From positions 434,001 to 498,000 of the forward strand of contig NZ_JACGLS010000001.1 in the NCBI RefSeq assembly GCF_014062345.1: a stretch of DNA of 64,000 nucleotides, written 5' to 3'. The stretch's first letter is position 1. Every line of letters starts with the position of its first letter. The stretch is from Tenacibaculum pelagium (GTDB lineage: Bacteria; Bacteroidota; Bacteroidia; Flavobacteriales; Flavobacteriaceae). The position numbers and the translations under genes are program-made. Shown piece after piece: positions 51,931 through 60,508 of the stretch. Under the pieces are notes generated by a model, which was not told the DNA's origin, ran no database searches, and was given only the letters and a program-made list of their open reading frames with translations.

Positions 51931-53964
51931 TTATAATGATTTTACTAACCTAACAAACTCTTTTCTATATCCATTTTCATCATTCAAGCTCCCAGAATTC
52001 GCAAGTTTTAAAACATCTTTCTTTTTTGCATTATTCGTAAATGCTGATTTTTTTAATTGCATTCCGAACAAAGCGACTGAGGCTATAAATTTCATATCAT
52101 CTGATGCATTTATAGTTACATCCTTCATTACTTTTACAATCTCTTTACTTACACTTTTAGATGGTTCTTTATACCTAAACTTTACCGTTAGCAATTCCTC
52201 GTTATACTTATCCTGATTATTATTTTTTGTATACTTTAATTTAGGAATGTTTTTTAAATATTTACTTTCTACCCCTACAGGAACTACTTCATATAGTGCA
52301 GTAACAGTATGCCCACTACCTAACTCTCCTGCATCTTTAGTATCATCAACAAAATCCTCATCGTTTAACAAACGGTTTTCATAGCCTATTAATCGATATG
52401 CTTGTACTTTTTTAGGATTAAACTCTACTTGAATTTTAACATCTTTCGCTATTATAAATAGCGTTCCCCCGAATTCTTTACCAAACACTTTTTGCGCTTC
52501 TTGCATAGTATCTATATAAGCATGATTTCCGTTACCTTTATCTGCTAAAACCTCTAATTTATCATCCTTATAATTTCCATAACCAAACCCTAACACTGAT
52601 AAAAACACTCCGGATTTTCTTTTTTCTTCAATCAACTCCTCCATTGCTTTATTGCTAGAAGCGCCAACATTAAAATCTCCATCTGTTGCCAAAATAACGC
52701 GGTTGTTTCCGTTTTTAACAAAATTCTTTTTTGCTAATTTATACGCTAACTCTATACCTCTACCTCCAGCTGTAGAACCTCCTGCTTCTAAATTATCTAA
52801 GGCTTTTAAAATTCTGTCTTTATTGTTTCCACTAGTAGGTTTTAATACAACTCCAGCGGCTCCAGCATAAACAACGATAGATACTCTATCTTTTTCTCTT
52901 AATTGATTCGTTAATAATTTAAAAGCCTTTTTTAATAATGGTAATTTATTTGAGGAACCCATTGATCCAGAAACATCAATTAAAAAAGTAAGATTAGATG
53001 CTGGCAGATTTTCTTGCTTATACTCTTTTCCTTGCAAACCAATTCTAACCAATTTTGTATTGCTATTCCAAGGTGTTTTTACCAATTCAGTATTAATAGA
53101 AAAAGGATGTTCGTCTTGTGGCTGCGGATAATTATAATCGAAGTAATTAATCATTTCTTCTATTTTAACAGCATCTGATGGAATTTTTTGTCCATTGTTA
53201 ATCATTCTTCTAATATTACTATAAGAAGCCTTATCAACATCAATAGAAAAAGTTGACAATGGTGAAGTATTTACATTTTTAAATTGGTTTTCGTAAATTC
53301 TTGCATAAGCATCTTCATCCTCAATTCTATAATTACCCTTTTTCGTTGTAATTACAATGCAACCATTTTTAGCTGATTCTCCAAAAAATCTTTTTGCTTT
53401 GTATGACTTATAAACGTTAACACTTTCTATTTCTTTACTATCTATATTCTTAATAATAGAATTATAATTAGACTTTATAGGAACTCCATCAATAATGTAT
53501 AATGGTTTACTTAGATTACAACCAGAACAGTTTGTTCCTCTTATTCTAATATTTTTATTTACTGAAGAACCTCTTTGTAACTGATTACTTATTTTTTGAT
53601 GTAGTTTATTTATCCGTTTAGGCTTTCTTGTAGAGCGACTAGAGATTCCATAGGCAGCAACAACCACTTCCTCTAAAAGGTTATCACCTTCCATTAGAAC
53701 ATTAACTATTGTTTTGTTTTTTATTTTAACTTTAGTGGTTTTCATTCCTACAAATGAAAAAACCAAAGTAGCTTTTTCAGATACTTTTAATGAGTATTTT
53801 CCATCAAAATCAGTTTCAGTTCCATTGGCAGTTCCTTTTTCCAAGACTGTTACTCCTGGTAAAGGTCCTGATTCATCAGAAACAATACCTGAAATCATTT
53901 TTGTTTGTCCATTCAATATTAACACACTGAATAATAAAATTGTAAAAGTTAGTTTTTTAAACAT
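51931..53964 (-). CDS. VWA (YfbK-type) surface protein with carboxypeptidase-like and plug domains
   Basis: This is a 677-residue protein with a signal peptide (LTFTILLFSVLILNGQ). Domain order: CarboxypepD_reg-like (VSDESGPLPGVTVLEKGTANGTETDFDGKYSL), a TonB-plug-like part (RGTNCSGCNLSKPLYIIDGVPI, about 140-165), then a von Willebrand type A domain with the MIDAS FLIDVSGSMGSS (about residue 330), and a YfbK/DUF3520 C-terminal part. It lacks the beta barrel of a receptor. The plug probably mediates protein contacts. It is a single gene; 213 bp to the next gene upstream hold only its promoter. Confidence 0.88.
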   Translation of the reverse strand: MFKKLTFTILLFSVLILNGQTKMISGIVSDESGPLPGVTVLEKGTANGTETDFDGKYSLKVSEKATLVFSFVGMKTTKVKIKNKTIVNVLMEGDNLLEEVVVAAYGISSRSTRKPKRINKLHQKISNQLQRGSSVNKNIRIRGTNCSGCNLSKPLYIIDGVPIKSNYNSIIKNIDSKEIESVNVYKSYKAKRFFGESAKNGCIVITTKKGNYRIEDEDAYARIYENQFKNVNTSPLSTFSIDVDKASYSNIRRMINNGQKIPSDAVKIEEMINYFDYNYPQPQDEHPFSINTELVKTPWNSNTKLVRIGLQGKEYKQENLPASNLTFLIDVSGSMGSSNKLPLLKKAFKLLTNQLREKDRVSIVVYAGAAGVVLKPTSGNNKDRILKALDNLEAGGSTAGGRGIELAYKLAKKNFVKNGNNRVILATDGDFNVGASSNKAMEELIEEKRKSGVFLSVLGFGYGNYKDDKLEVLADKGNGNHAYIDTMQEAQKVFGKEFGGTLFIIAKDVKIQVEFNPKKVQAYRLIGYENRLLNDEDFVDDTKDAGELGSGHTVTALYEVVPVGVESKYLKNIPKLKYTKNNNQDKYNEELLTVKFRYKEPSKSVSKEIVKVMKDVTINASDDMKFIASVALFGMQLKKSAFTNNAKKKDVLKLANSGSLNDENGYRKEFVRLVKSL

Positions 53965-54151
53965 AGCTTATCGTTTTAAAGTTTAGAGTAAATCTATAGT
54001 TAACCTCTTTTATATAAAACCATAAATGAGTGAAGTGACCTTTTAAACAAGTAAAACAACTATTTTATTGAGTAACCTTATTAATTAAATTTTATCGGTA
54101 AACCACATTAATAACTGCGGATATCCCCTTTTAAATCAATAAATACAATTA

Positions 54152-54159
54152 TAATTTTG
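54152..54159 (+). promoter_or_regulatory. -7 box of the gene at 54179
   Basis: TAATTTTG fits TAnnTTTG, 19 bp upstream of the ATG. Confidence 0.5.
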
Positions 54160-54178
54160 TTGTAGAAAAAATAGAATT

Positions 54179-54457
54179 ATGATAGAAACTGTTTTTAAAG
54201 CTTTAGTATTTAGAACTAAATATATTGAAGTAGATAATTTTATTAATGAAATAGCCGAAGAGCATTCGAATATTGAAGATGCTCACAATCAAGTAAAAGA
54301 GTCTTTAATAAAACTTGTGCTTTACAAGTTTATAAGTATTAAAGAAAAAGCACCTAAAGGAAGTTATGTTTTTAAAGAGCATAACTTTTATAAAGCTAGA
54401 GAAGTTGGAAGCATTGAAACATGGTTAGAACAGCAAAGGCATTATCAAGAAGCATAA
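54179..54457 (+). CDS. Hypothetical small protein
   Basis: This is a 92-residue soluble, helical, mostly polar protein (FNEIAEEHSNIEDAHNQVKESLIKL-type helix, ending YKAREVGSIETWLEQQRHYQEA). There is no signal or metal motif. Its 3' end overlaps menE on the other strand by 13 bp. No family is recognised. Confidence 0.6.
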   Translation: MIETVFKALVFRTKYIEVDNFINEIAEEHSNIEDAHNQVKESLIKLVLYKFISIKEKAPKGSYVFKEHNFYKAREVGSIETWLEQQRHYQEA

Positions 54458-55509
54458 CATTTTTTCAATGTTTTTGTTCGCTGAATTTTCTTTGTTTCAG
54501 TCTCTATAAACTCATCTATAAAATAAACTTGCTTTGGTGTTTCGTATTTAGTTAAGTTTTTTATTGCACTAAAATCAATCAATTTCTGTTCTCCTTCAAC
54601 TACTAAAACCAAACGCTCTCCTAAAACCTCATCTTGTACACCAGCTACAAAAAAGCGATTTGAGATTAGTGATGATAATTTCTCTTCAATCTTTTCTGGG
54701 TGTAATTTCACACCTCCTGAATTTATCACATTATCAAAACGCCCAAGCCATTCAAATGCTGTTTTAGAAACTATCTTAACTACATCGTTGGTTATAACTC
54801 TTTCACCTGACACTTTCGGAGCTTCGATTACCAAACAATTACGTGTATCTTGACTTATATCTACGTTTGGTAATAATTTATAGAAAGATTTAGATTGCTT
54901 CGTTCCTCGCAATGACGAAAAATTGTTCAACTTTTTAACTGCTATATGCGTAATTGTTTCTGTCATTCCGTAAGTAGCATATACTTTAGTTGGAATATTT
55001 TGAATCGCATCTATCAAATCGTTTGAAACTACTCCTCCACCAACAATTAACTGCTTCAGTTTATATAATTCGCTTAATGAATTACTTAACTGCAACGGAA
55101 CCATTGCTGAAAAATCATAATGCTTTTCCAAATCTTTTAACGGGTTTGAAATAGCACCAACAACATCAAGCCTCCAACCTAAAGTTAAAGCTCTCACCAA
55201 CATCATTTTACCTGCAATATAATCAGTAGACAAACACAATAAAGCGGTGGTGTTTTCTTTCAAATTGAAAAACTCGCCAGTTGCTAATGCTGAGTTTATC
55301 ATAAACTCTTTTTTCAATTGAATCAATTTTGGCTTACCTGTAGACCCTGAAGTTTGTACAATTACATAATAATCTTCTTTAAACCAATCAGATAGAAATG
55401 AAAATATGGATTCATTAATTTCTTTAGAAAAACTTAAAAGCTCCTCTTTAGTTGTAAATGAAGTATCGTTTAATTTAAAACTTTTATGAAAACTATTACT
55501 CTTCAACAA
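54445..55509 (-). CDS. menE: o-Succinylbenzoate-CoA ligase, short form with inserted repeat
   Basis: This is a 354-residue AMP-binding ligase of the menaquinone pathway: VIVQTSGSTGKPKLIQL (P-loop, about residues 48-64), YATYGMTETITHIA, and a C-terminal GRFDNVINSGGVKLHPE, with a lysine-bearing end KKIQRTKTLK. The protein is shorter than E. coli MenE, as is usual in Bacteroidota. Residues ~198-207 (FSSLRGTKQSK) come from a dispersed DNA repeat inserted in frame. The start overlaps the CPBP gene upstream by 14 bases; menC and menA are close, so the pathway is clear. Confidence 0.88.
   Translation of the reverse strand: MLKSNSFHKSFKLNDTSFTTKEELLSFSKEINESIFSFLSDWFKEDYYVIVQTSGSTGKPKLIQLKKEFMINSALATGEFFNLKENTTALLCLSTDYIAGKMMLVRALTLGWRLDVVGAISNPLKDLEKHYDFSAMVPLQLSNSLSELYKLKQLIVGGGVVSNDLIDAIQNIPTKVYATYGMTETITHIAVKKLNNFSSLRGTKQSKSFYKLLPNVDISQDTRNCLVIEAPKVSGERVITNDVVKIVSKTAFEWLGRFDNVINSGGVKLHPEKIEEKLSSLISNRFFVAGVQDEVLGERLVLVVEGEQKLIDFSAIKNLTKYETPKQVYFIDEFIETETKKIQRTKTLKKCYAS
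54892..54917 (-). repeat. Dispersed CGTCATTGCGAGGA-type repeat inside menE
   Basis: On the plus strand the 26-bp block contains TTGCTTCGTTCCTCGCAATG. The complement is the well-known short repeat found between genes in many Bacteroidota genomes. Here it is within a coding sequence, in frame, as SSLRGTKQS. It is rich in GC compared with its surroundings. Confidence 0.72.
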
Positions 55510-56413
55510 TAATCGGTTTTTCTATTTTTCCAAATAGTTTTTCTTTCCAGTTTTTCCAACCATATTTTTTTGATAATAGTAAAAGATATAATGGATATAC
55601 AACAAAAACTGGAAGCATCATTAACAACAACAAACTAGGTTCTGAATGATCGATAAATAAAGCATCTGTTTGAAAAACTGCCCAATTAGAAGCAACCAAT
55701 GTTGCTGCAACAATATTATTAATCGCATGAATTCCTAAAGCCAATTCCGTTCCTTCATCCATTAAAGTAATAATACCGAATAAGAAACCTGTACCTATGT
55801 AAAACACCATGATACTAGATCCTAATTTCGTAACTTCTGGATTTAAAATATGCATTACTCCAAAAAGTACTGAAGTAATAATTAAAGGAACCCATCTGTT
55901 TTTTGCTAAGATTCCGATTCCTTGCATTAAATAGCCCCTAAACAATAATTCTTCTAATGATGTTTGTATAGGAATTAATAACAACGAAATTATAAGTAAA
56001 AAGAAAAAAGGACCTGCTTTAAAATTCCAAACATAATCTTCTGGAGTTAAAAAATATCCTAAAGACAAAAATGCTATAGATATAAGTCCCCAAGAAAAGA
56101 AACCATAAAAAAATCGTTTCCAATCTACTTTATTCCTACTCGTTATCAATGATTTTATTGAACGTTGATGTAAAAATTTAACGAAGAGAAATAACAACAC
56201 CAATAAAACAGCAAAAGGAATTAAATTCTCGATTAAAAAAATATTTTTATCTCCTTTAAAATCTTCCGTTTCATTCATCAATTCATCATATGCTTCTGGC
56301 ATTAAAAAATAAAACATGAAGTTAAAAATAAACGGAGACATTACAACAAGAATCGTAATTAACCATTTCCAAAATTGATTTTCACCTTTATATGCTTGCT
56401 CTATAAAATTCAT
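55496..56413 (-). CDS. CPBP family intramembrane protease
   Basis: This is a 305-residue protein with about eight hydrophobic helices. The CPBP (CAAX/Abi) motifs are EELLFRG (about residue 158), FGVMHILNP (about 189) and a late HAINN (about 235), which coordinate the catalytic metal or water. These proteases cut CaaX proteins or bacteriocin-like peptides, or have immunity roles. Here it sits between menE and menC, three bases after menC, probably by operon drift rather than function. Confidence 0.85.
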   Translation of the reverse strand: MNFIEQAYKGENQFWKWLITILVVMSPFIFNFMFYFLMPEAYDELMNETEDFKGDKNIFLIENLIPFAVLLVLLFLFVKFLHQRSIKSLITSRNKVDWKRFFYGFFSWGLISIAFLSLGYFLTPEDYVWNFKAGPFFFLLIISLLLIPIQTSLEELLFRGYLMQGIGILAKNRWVPLIITSVLFGVMHILNPEVTKLGSSIMVFYIGTGFLFGIITLMDEGTELALGIHAINNIVAATLVASNWAVFQTDALFIDHSEPSLLLLMMLPVFVVYPLYLLLLSKKYGWKNWKEKLFGKIEKPIIVEE

Positions 56414-56416
56414 ATC

Positions 56417-57454
56417 TTATAATTTAAAATCCCACTTTTTATTATTGTTATAACCTAAGCTTCCGTTTAATACTTCTAATGGACTCTCAAAATTATTGGT
56501 AAATAAACTACCTGTTCCTAGTCCTTGTGGCAACGGATTACCTAAAGTGTAGGTCCATTGCGCAATAGCATTTAAACCAATATTACTTTCTAAGGCAGAA
56601 GTTATCCAATTATCAGCTCTGTGTTTTTTGGCAATTTCAATCCATTCTTGACTTCCTTTAAAGCCTCCTACTAAACTTGGCTTTAAGATAATATATTGTG
56701 GTTTAATGGTATTGATACATTTCTCTTTGTCTTCTGATGAAAACACACCTATCAACTCTTCATCTAAAGCTATTGGCAACGGGGTTTTCTCACATAAACT
56801 TGCCATTTCTTGCCATTGCCCTTGTTTTATTGGCTGCTCAATAGAATGCATTTCTAATTCCGACAACCTTTCAAGCTTTTCTAAGGCTTTATTCGGAGTA
56901 AACGCTCCGTTAGCATCTACTCTTAATTCTATTTCTTTAGGGGAAAACTCTTTTCTTATAGATTTTAACAAATTGATTTCTGTATCAAAATCAATCGCGC
57001 CTATTTTCATTTTTATACAAGTAAACCCTGTTGATAATTTTTCTCTAATTTGGCTCTTCATGAAGTCCTTATCTCCCATCCAAATTAATCCATTGATAAA
57101 AATACTTTCTTTACTTTTTGTAAAATCAGAAGGAAATAACTCGAAAGGATTCTCTGATTCTAATGATAAAAAAGCTTGTTCTAATCCAAATTGAATAGAC
57201 GGGAAGCGAATCGCTTCTGACAATAACTTTTCTAAACCTAAATTAATATTTTCACAAACCCACTTTAGTTTCTCTTCATAATCTGGTCTATCATCAGCAC
57301 TTAAACCTCTAAACAAACCGCACTCTCCATAGCCTTGTTTACCATCTTTTTCAAGAACTATAAACCAAGTTTCTTTGGTTCGCAAAATTCCACGAGATGT
57401 TCCGCTTGCTTGCTTAAAATTTAAAATATATTTATGGTAGGTTGCTCTAATCAA
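56417..57454 (-). CDS. menC: o-Succinylbenzoate synthase
   Basis: This is a 345-residue enolase-superfamily enzyme that makes o-succinylbenzoate for menaquinone. Catalytic and metal residues are visible: IKMKIGA (KxK, about residue 145), RVDANGAF (Asp, about 174), EQPIKQG (Glu, about 203), ALDEEL (Asp, about 230) and IILKPSLVGG (Lys, about 252). The start overlaps the SRPBCC gene by four bases. Assignment is firm. Confidence 0.93.
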   Translation of the reverse strand: MIRATYHKYILNFKQASGTSRGILRTKETWFIVLEKDGKQGYGECGLFRGLSADDRPDYEEKLKWVCENINLGLEKLLSEAIRFPSIQFGLEQAFLSLESENPFELFPSDFTKSKESIFINGLIWMGDKDFMKSQIREKLSTGFTCIKMKIGAIDFDTEINLLKSIRKEFSPKEIELRVDANGAFTPNKALEKLERLSELEMHSIEQPIKQGQWQEMASLCEKTPLPIALDEELIGVFSSEDKEKCINTIKPQYIILKPSLVGGFKGSQEWIEIAKKHRADNWITSALESNIGLNAIAQWTYTLGNPLPQGLGTGSLFTNNFESPLEVLNGSLGYNNNKKWDFKL

Positions 57455-57975
57455 TTTTTCTCTACAGCTTCTTTAAATTTATTCATATAGCTTAAGCTCA
57501 AATCTTTAAGCGAGCCTTTAAAATATGGAAGTAAACATCCCATTAAAAAAGACTTACTATTTACCGAACAATGTTGCACTACTTTTGTACTATTACCATT
57601 GGCAATAAAATTATAGTCGTCAACTTTTATCATTTGATCAGAATCGAATTGAAAAGTCATTTTTTTATTTGGTATATAATCAATGATCTTTTCTTTCATC
57701 TCTATTTCTTGACCTTGATTTGTAACTACCATTTTATAAGTGCTACCAATAATCCCTTCTTTTTCCTCTATTGGATCGATAGATTTAACTTCTGGCAACC
57801 ATTTTTTTCTCAACTCATCATTTTGAAAATCTTCAAAAACCTTTTCAATTGGCTTGTTAATTTCAACTTCGGCTGTATATTTTACATCTGTAACGATTAA
57901 TCCCGTTAGCAAGAACATTACAATTAATGCGGTTACAATTCCTAAAACTATTTTTACCGCTTTCATATTTCTCAT
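57451..57975 (-). CDS. SRPBCC family membrane-anchored protein
   Basis: This is a 174-residue protein with one N-terminal membrane helix (IVLGIVTALIVMFLLTGLIV). The rest is a START-like fold: EVEINKPIEKVFEDFQNDELRKKWLPEVKSI, then a beta-rich stretch GSTYKMVVT, MTFQFDSDQM, and a C-terminal long helix. This superfamily binds hydrophobic ligands such as lipids or polyketides. It overlaps menC and the next gene by four bases each, in the men operon. Confidence 0.82.
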   Translation of the reverse strand: MRNMKAVKIVLGIVTALIVMFLLTGLIVTDVKYTAEVEINKPIEKVFEDFQNDELRKKWLPEVKSIDPIEEKEGIIGSTYKMVVTNQGQEIEMKEKIIDYIPNKKMTFQFDSDQMIKVDDYNFIANGNSTKVVQHCSVNSKSFLMGCLLPYFKGSLKDLSLSYMNKFKEAVEKN

Positions 57976-58649
57976 ATAGTTATTGATTTTCCTATTTCTA
58001 AAATAGTTAATTCTTTATTAGCTTTCGAAAATTGACTTTTTGCGACTTCTGTATCTATTTCAATCGGAGGAAATGTATTGAAATGACATCCGATTACTTT
58101 ATTGCATTCAACCAAATCAGCTGCAATAATTGCATCGTCAATTCCCATAGTAAAGTTATCTCCAATAGGAAAAATAGATGCTGTTAATTTTGTATTCATT
58201 GATATCAATTTCATATCCATTGTTACAGCAGTATCACCAGCAACATAAATAGATTTTTCTCCACTAGATATTACGAATCCTCCTGGTTGCCCACCATAAC
58301 TTCCATCTGCAAAAGACGAAGTATGAATTGCATTTACGTATTTAGCAGAAAAAGTATCCGTTTTATAAGTTCCTCCATGGTTAACTGGATGTCCTTTTAA
58401 GTTTTTAGCACCGTAGTACATTACAATCTCGTAATTCGAAATTATGGTTGCTCCTGTACGTTCTGCAATTACCTCAACATCTAACACATGATCTTGATGT
58501 GCGTGTGTTAGTAAAATATAATCAGCTTTAACATCATTAATATTAATGTGAGATGCTAATGGATTTCCTGTAATAAATGGGTCAACCAATAAATGTGTTC
58601 CGTTTATTTCGATACCAAAACAAGCATGACCGTAAAATGTAATGTTCAT
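57972..58649 (-). CDS. Metallo-beta-lactamase fold hydrolase (UPF0173)
   Basis: This is a 225-residue metal-dependent hydrolase: FYGHACFGIEING, LLTHAHQDHVLDVEVI (HxHxDH, about residues 49-64), IYVAGDTAVT (Asp, about 135) and GCHFNTFPPIE (His, about 193). This matches the UPF0173 group of conserved MBL proteins with no known substrate. It lies 27 bp after menA and overlaps the SRPBCC gene, in the same operon. Confidence 0.9.
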   Translation of the reverse strand: MNITFYGHACFGIEINGTHLLVDPFITGNPLASHININDVKADYILLTHAHQDHVLDVEVIAERTGATIISNYEIVMYYGAKNLKGHPVNHGGTYKTDTFSAKYVNAIHTSSFADGSYGGQPGGFVISSGEKSIYVAGDTAVTMDMKLISMNTKLTASIFPIGDNFTMGIDDAIIAADLVECNKVIGCHFNTFPPIEIDTEVAKSQFSKANKELTILEIGKSITI

Positions 58650-58676
58650 ATTATTTAAAGTTGGTTTCTATGCAAT

Positions 58677-59609
58677 TTACAAAACTTGACCTAGTCCGAA
58701 AAGAATTGAAAATAAAAATGTACTTAAGGCTACCTTTTTTAATTCTCCATCTAACAAGGCTTCTTCTTTGTTTTTATAAACAAAAATCAAATGCTTTAGT
58801 AAAGGTAAATAAGCAATTATAAATAAAAATTGATACGGTGTTTTATAGTTGATTACAACATACAACATCGCAAATAAAAATGAAGCTATAATTAAATTAT
58901 ACTGGTATACTTTTCCAAATACTGCCCCCATTTTTACAACTAAAGTGTTTTTACCAGATTTAGCATCGTTTACTCTATCTCGCATATTGTTTAAATTCAA
59001 CACAGCTGTACTTAATAACCCGATTGTAAAAGCTGGTAGAAAAACAGTGAGATTTAACTGTTTAGTGTAGAGAAAGTAAGTTCCTACAACTGCAAGTAAA
59101 CCAAAGAATACAAAAACAAACACATCTCCAAACCCGCTATAACCATAAGCCGATTTACCTACAGTATATTTAATAGCCGCTATAATTGATGCAACTCCTA
59201 ATCCAAAGAAGATTACAGAATATAAGAAATCGTCTTTTCCAAAAGCCACATAAATCAGTAATAAAGCTACCACTAAAGTTATCACTCCAGTTATAATCAT
59301 TGTAGATTTCATTTGCTTTGGAGTAATAGCTCCTGAAGACACCATACGTGCTTCTCCTTCTCGATTATCATCAGTTCCCTTTATACCATCTCCATAATCG
59401 TTTGCAAAGTTTGATAATACTTGAAAACCTATGGTTGTTAATATTGCTAGCCAGAAAACATCAGAAGTCAACAAAATTGGATACTCTACACAATCTTCAT
59501 AATTATTTTTAATAAAGTCTTCAAGCCCTAAAGCACCACCTACAATAATCCCTGAAACTGATAATGGAAGCGTTCTTAAACGAGCGGCTTTTATAAAGTT
59601 TTTAATCAT
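58677..59609 (-). CDS. menA: 1,4-dihydroxy-2-naphthoate polyprenyltransferase
   Basis: This is a 310-residue UbiA-type membrane prenyltransferase with about eight to nine helices. The prenyl-diphosphate-binding motif NDYGDGIKGTDD (about residue 70) and the second motif MRDRVNDAKSGK (about 209) are present. It makes demethylmenaquinone. It is first in the menA-to-menE unit; a terminator upstream separates it from the Fe-S genes. Confidence 0.93.
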   Translation of the reverse strand: MIKNFIKAARLRTLPLSVSGIIVGGALGLEDFIKNNYEDCVEYPILLTSDVFWLAILTTIGFQVLSNFANDYGDGIKGTDDNREGEARMVSSGAITPKQMKSTMIITGVITLVVALLLIYVAFGKDDFLYSVIFFGLGVASIIAAIKYTVGKSAYGYSGFGDVFVFVFFGLLAVVGTYFLYTKQLNLTVFLPAFTIGLLSTAVLNLNNMRDRVNDAKSGKNTLVVKMGAVFGKVYQYNLIIASFLFAMLYVVINYKTPYQFLFIIAYLPLLKHLIFVYKNKEEALLDGELKKVALSTFLFSILFGLGQVL

Positions 59610-59623
59610 TTTTATTCCATAAA

Positions 59624-59648
59624 AAAAGGAAGAGTAATTCTTCCTTTT
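59624..59648 (-). terminator. Terminator after the Fe-S oxidoreductase gene
   Basis: AAAAGGAAGA/TCTTCCTTTT stem with a five-base loop. On the minus strand it is followed by a U-rich tract, ending the CCG-domain gene before menA. Confidence 0.82.
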
Positions 59649-59667
59649 ATTTTTAAGTTATATACTC

Positions 59668-60447
59668 CTATAAATTATTTGCCTCAGCAATTAACTCTGC
59701 AATATCTTTTACAACAACTTGATCTTCTTTTAATTTGAATTTCACACCATCTGTCATCATGGTATTACAATATGGGCATCCAGTTGCAATAATTTGCGGG
59801 TTTGTCTCCAAAGCATCCTCTGTACGTAATACATTAATATCCATATCCCCTTTTTCTGGCTCTTTGAACATTTGTGCACCTCCTGCTCCACAACACAAAG
59901 CAGTAGATTTATTACGTTTCATCTCCGTCATTTTAACGCCTAAACGATTAATTAACTGACGTGGAGTTTCATATACATCATTCGCTCTACCTAAATAACA
60001 AGGATCGTGATAGGTAACTCGTTTTCCTTTTAAGTTAGTATCATCAATAGATAAACGACCATCCTGAATTAACTTACTAATGTATTGTGTATGGTGATAT
60101 ACTTTATACTTTCCTCCTAATCCTGGGTATTCATTTTTTATAGTATTAAATGAATGTGGATCGCAAGTAACTATTGTTTTTACTTCGTATGCATTTAAAA
60201 CCTCAATATTGGTCATTGCTTGCATTTGAAACAAAAACTCGTTTCCTGCACGTTTAGCTGCATCACCTGTTGAACTTTCTTCGGTACCTAATACAGCAAA
60301 ATCAACTCCTGCCATATCTAATATTTTCACAAACGCTTTGGTAATTTTTTTCGCTCTATCATCATAACTTCCTGCTGCGCCTACCCAAAACAACACTTCT
60401 GGTTGTTTTCCTTGAGCCATCATATCTGCCATTGTTGATACGTTCAT
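59668..60447 (-). CDS. CCG-domain (Fe-S)-binding protein
   Basis: This is a 259-residue protein with two Cys-rich CCG-type motifs of the heterodisulfide reductase/GlpC/LutA superfamily: a first cluster around TCDPHSFNTIKNEYP and YHDPCYLGRANDVYE (about residues 90-165), and CCGAGGAQMFKEPEKGD (about 188-204), with a last CPYCNTM (about 227-233). It partners the membrane Fe-S protein upstream and probably shuttles electrons between quinol and an unknown acceptor. It is encoded 61 bp after that gene. Confidence 0.88.
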   Translation of the reverse strand: MNVSTMADMMAQGKQPEVLFWVGAAGSYDDRAKKITKAFVKILDMAGVDFAVLGTEESSTGDAAKRAGNEFLFQMQAMTNIEVLNAYEVKTIVTCDPHSFNTIKNEYPGLGGKYKVYHHTQYISKLIQDGRLSIDDTNLKGKRVTYHDPCYLGRANDVYETPRQLINRLGVKMTEMKRNKSTALCCGAGGAQMFKEPEKGDMDINVLRTEDALETNPQIIATGCPYCNTMMTDGVKFKLKEDQVVVKDIAELIAEANNL

Positions 60448-60508
60448 AATCTTATATTGTTTAATTGTTGATATGCTTCTTATTTAACTTTTTAATTGAT
60501 AGATAAAA

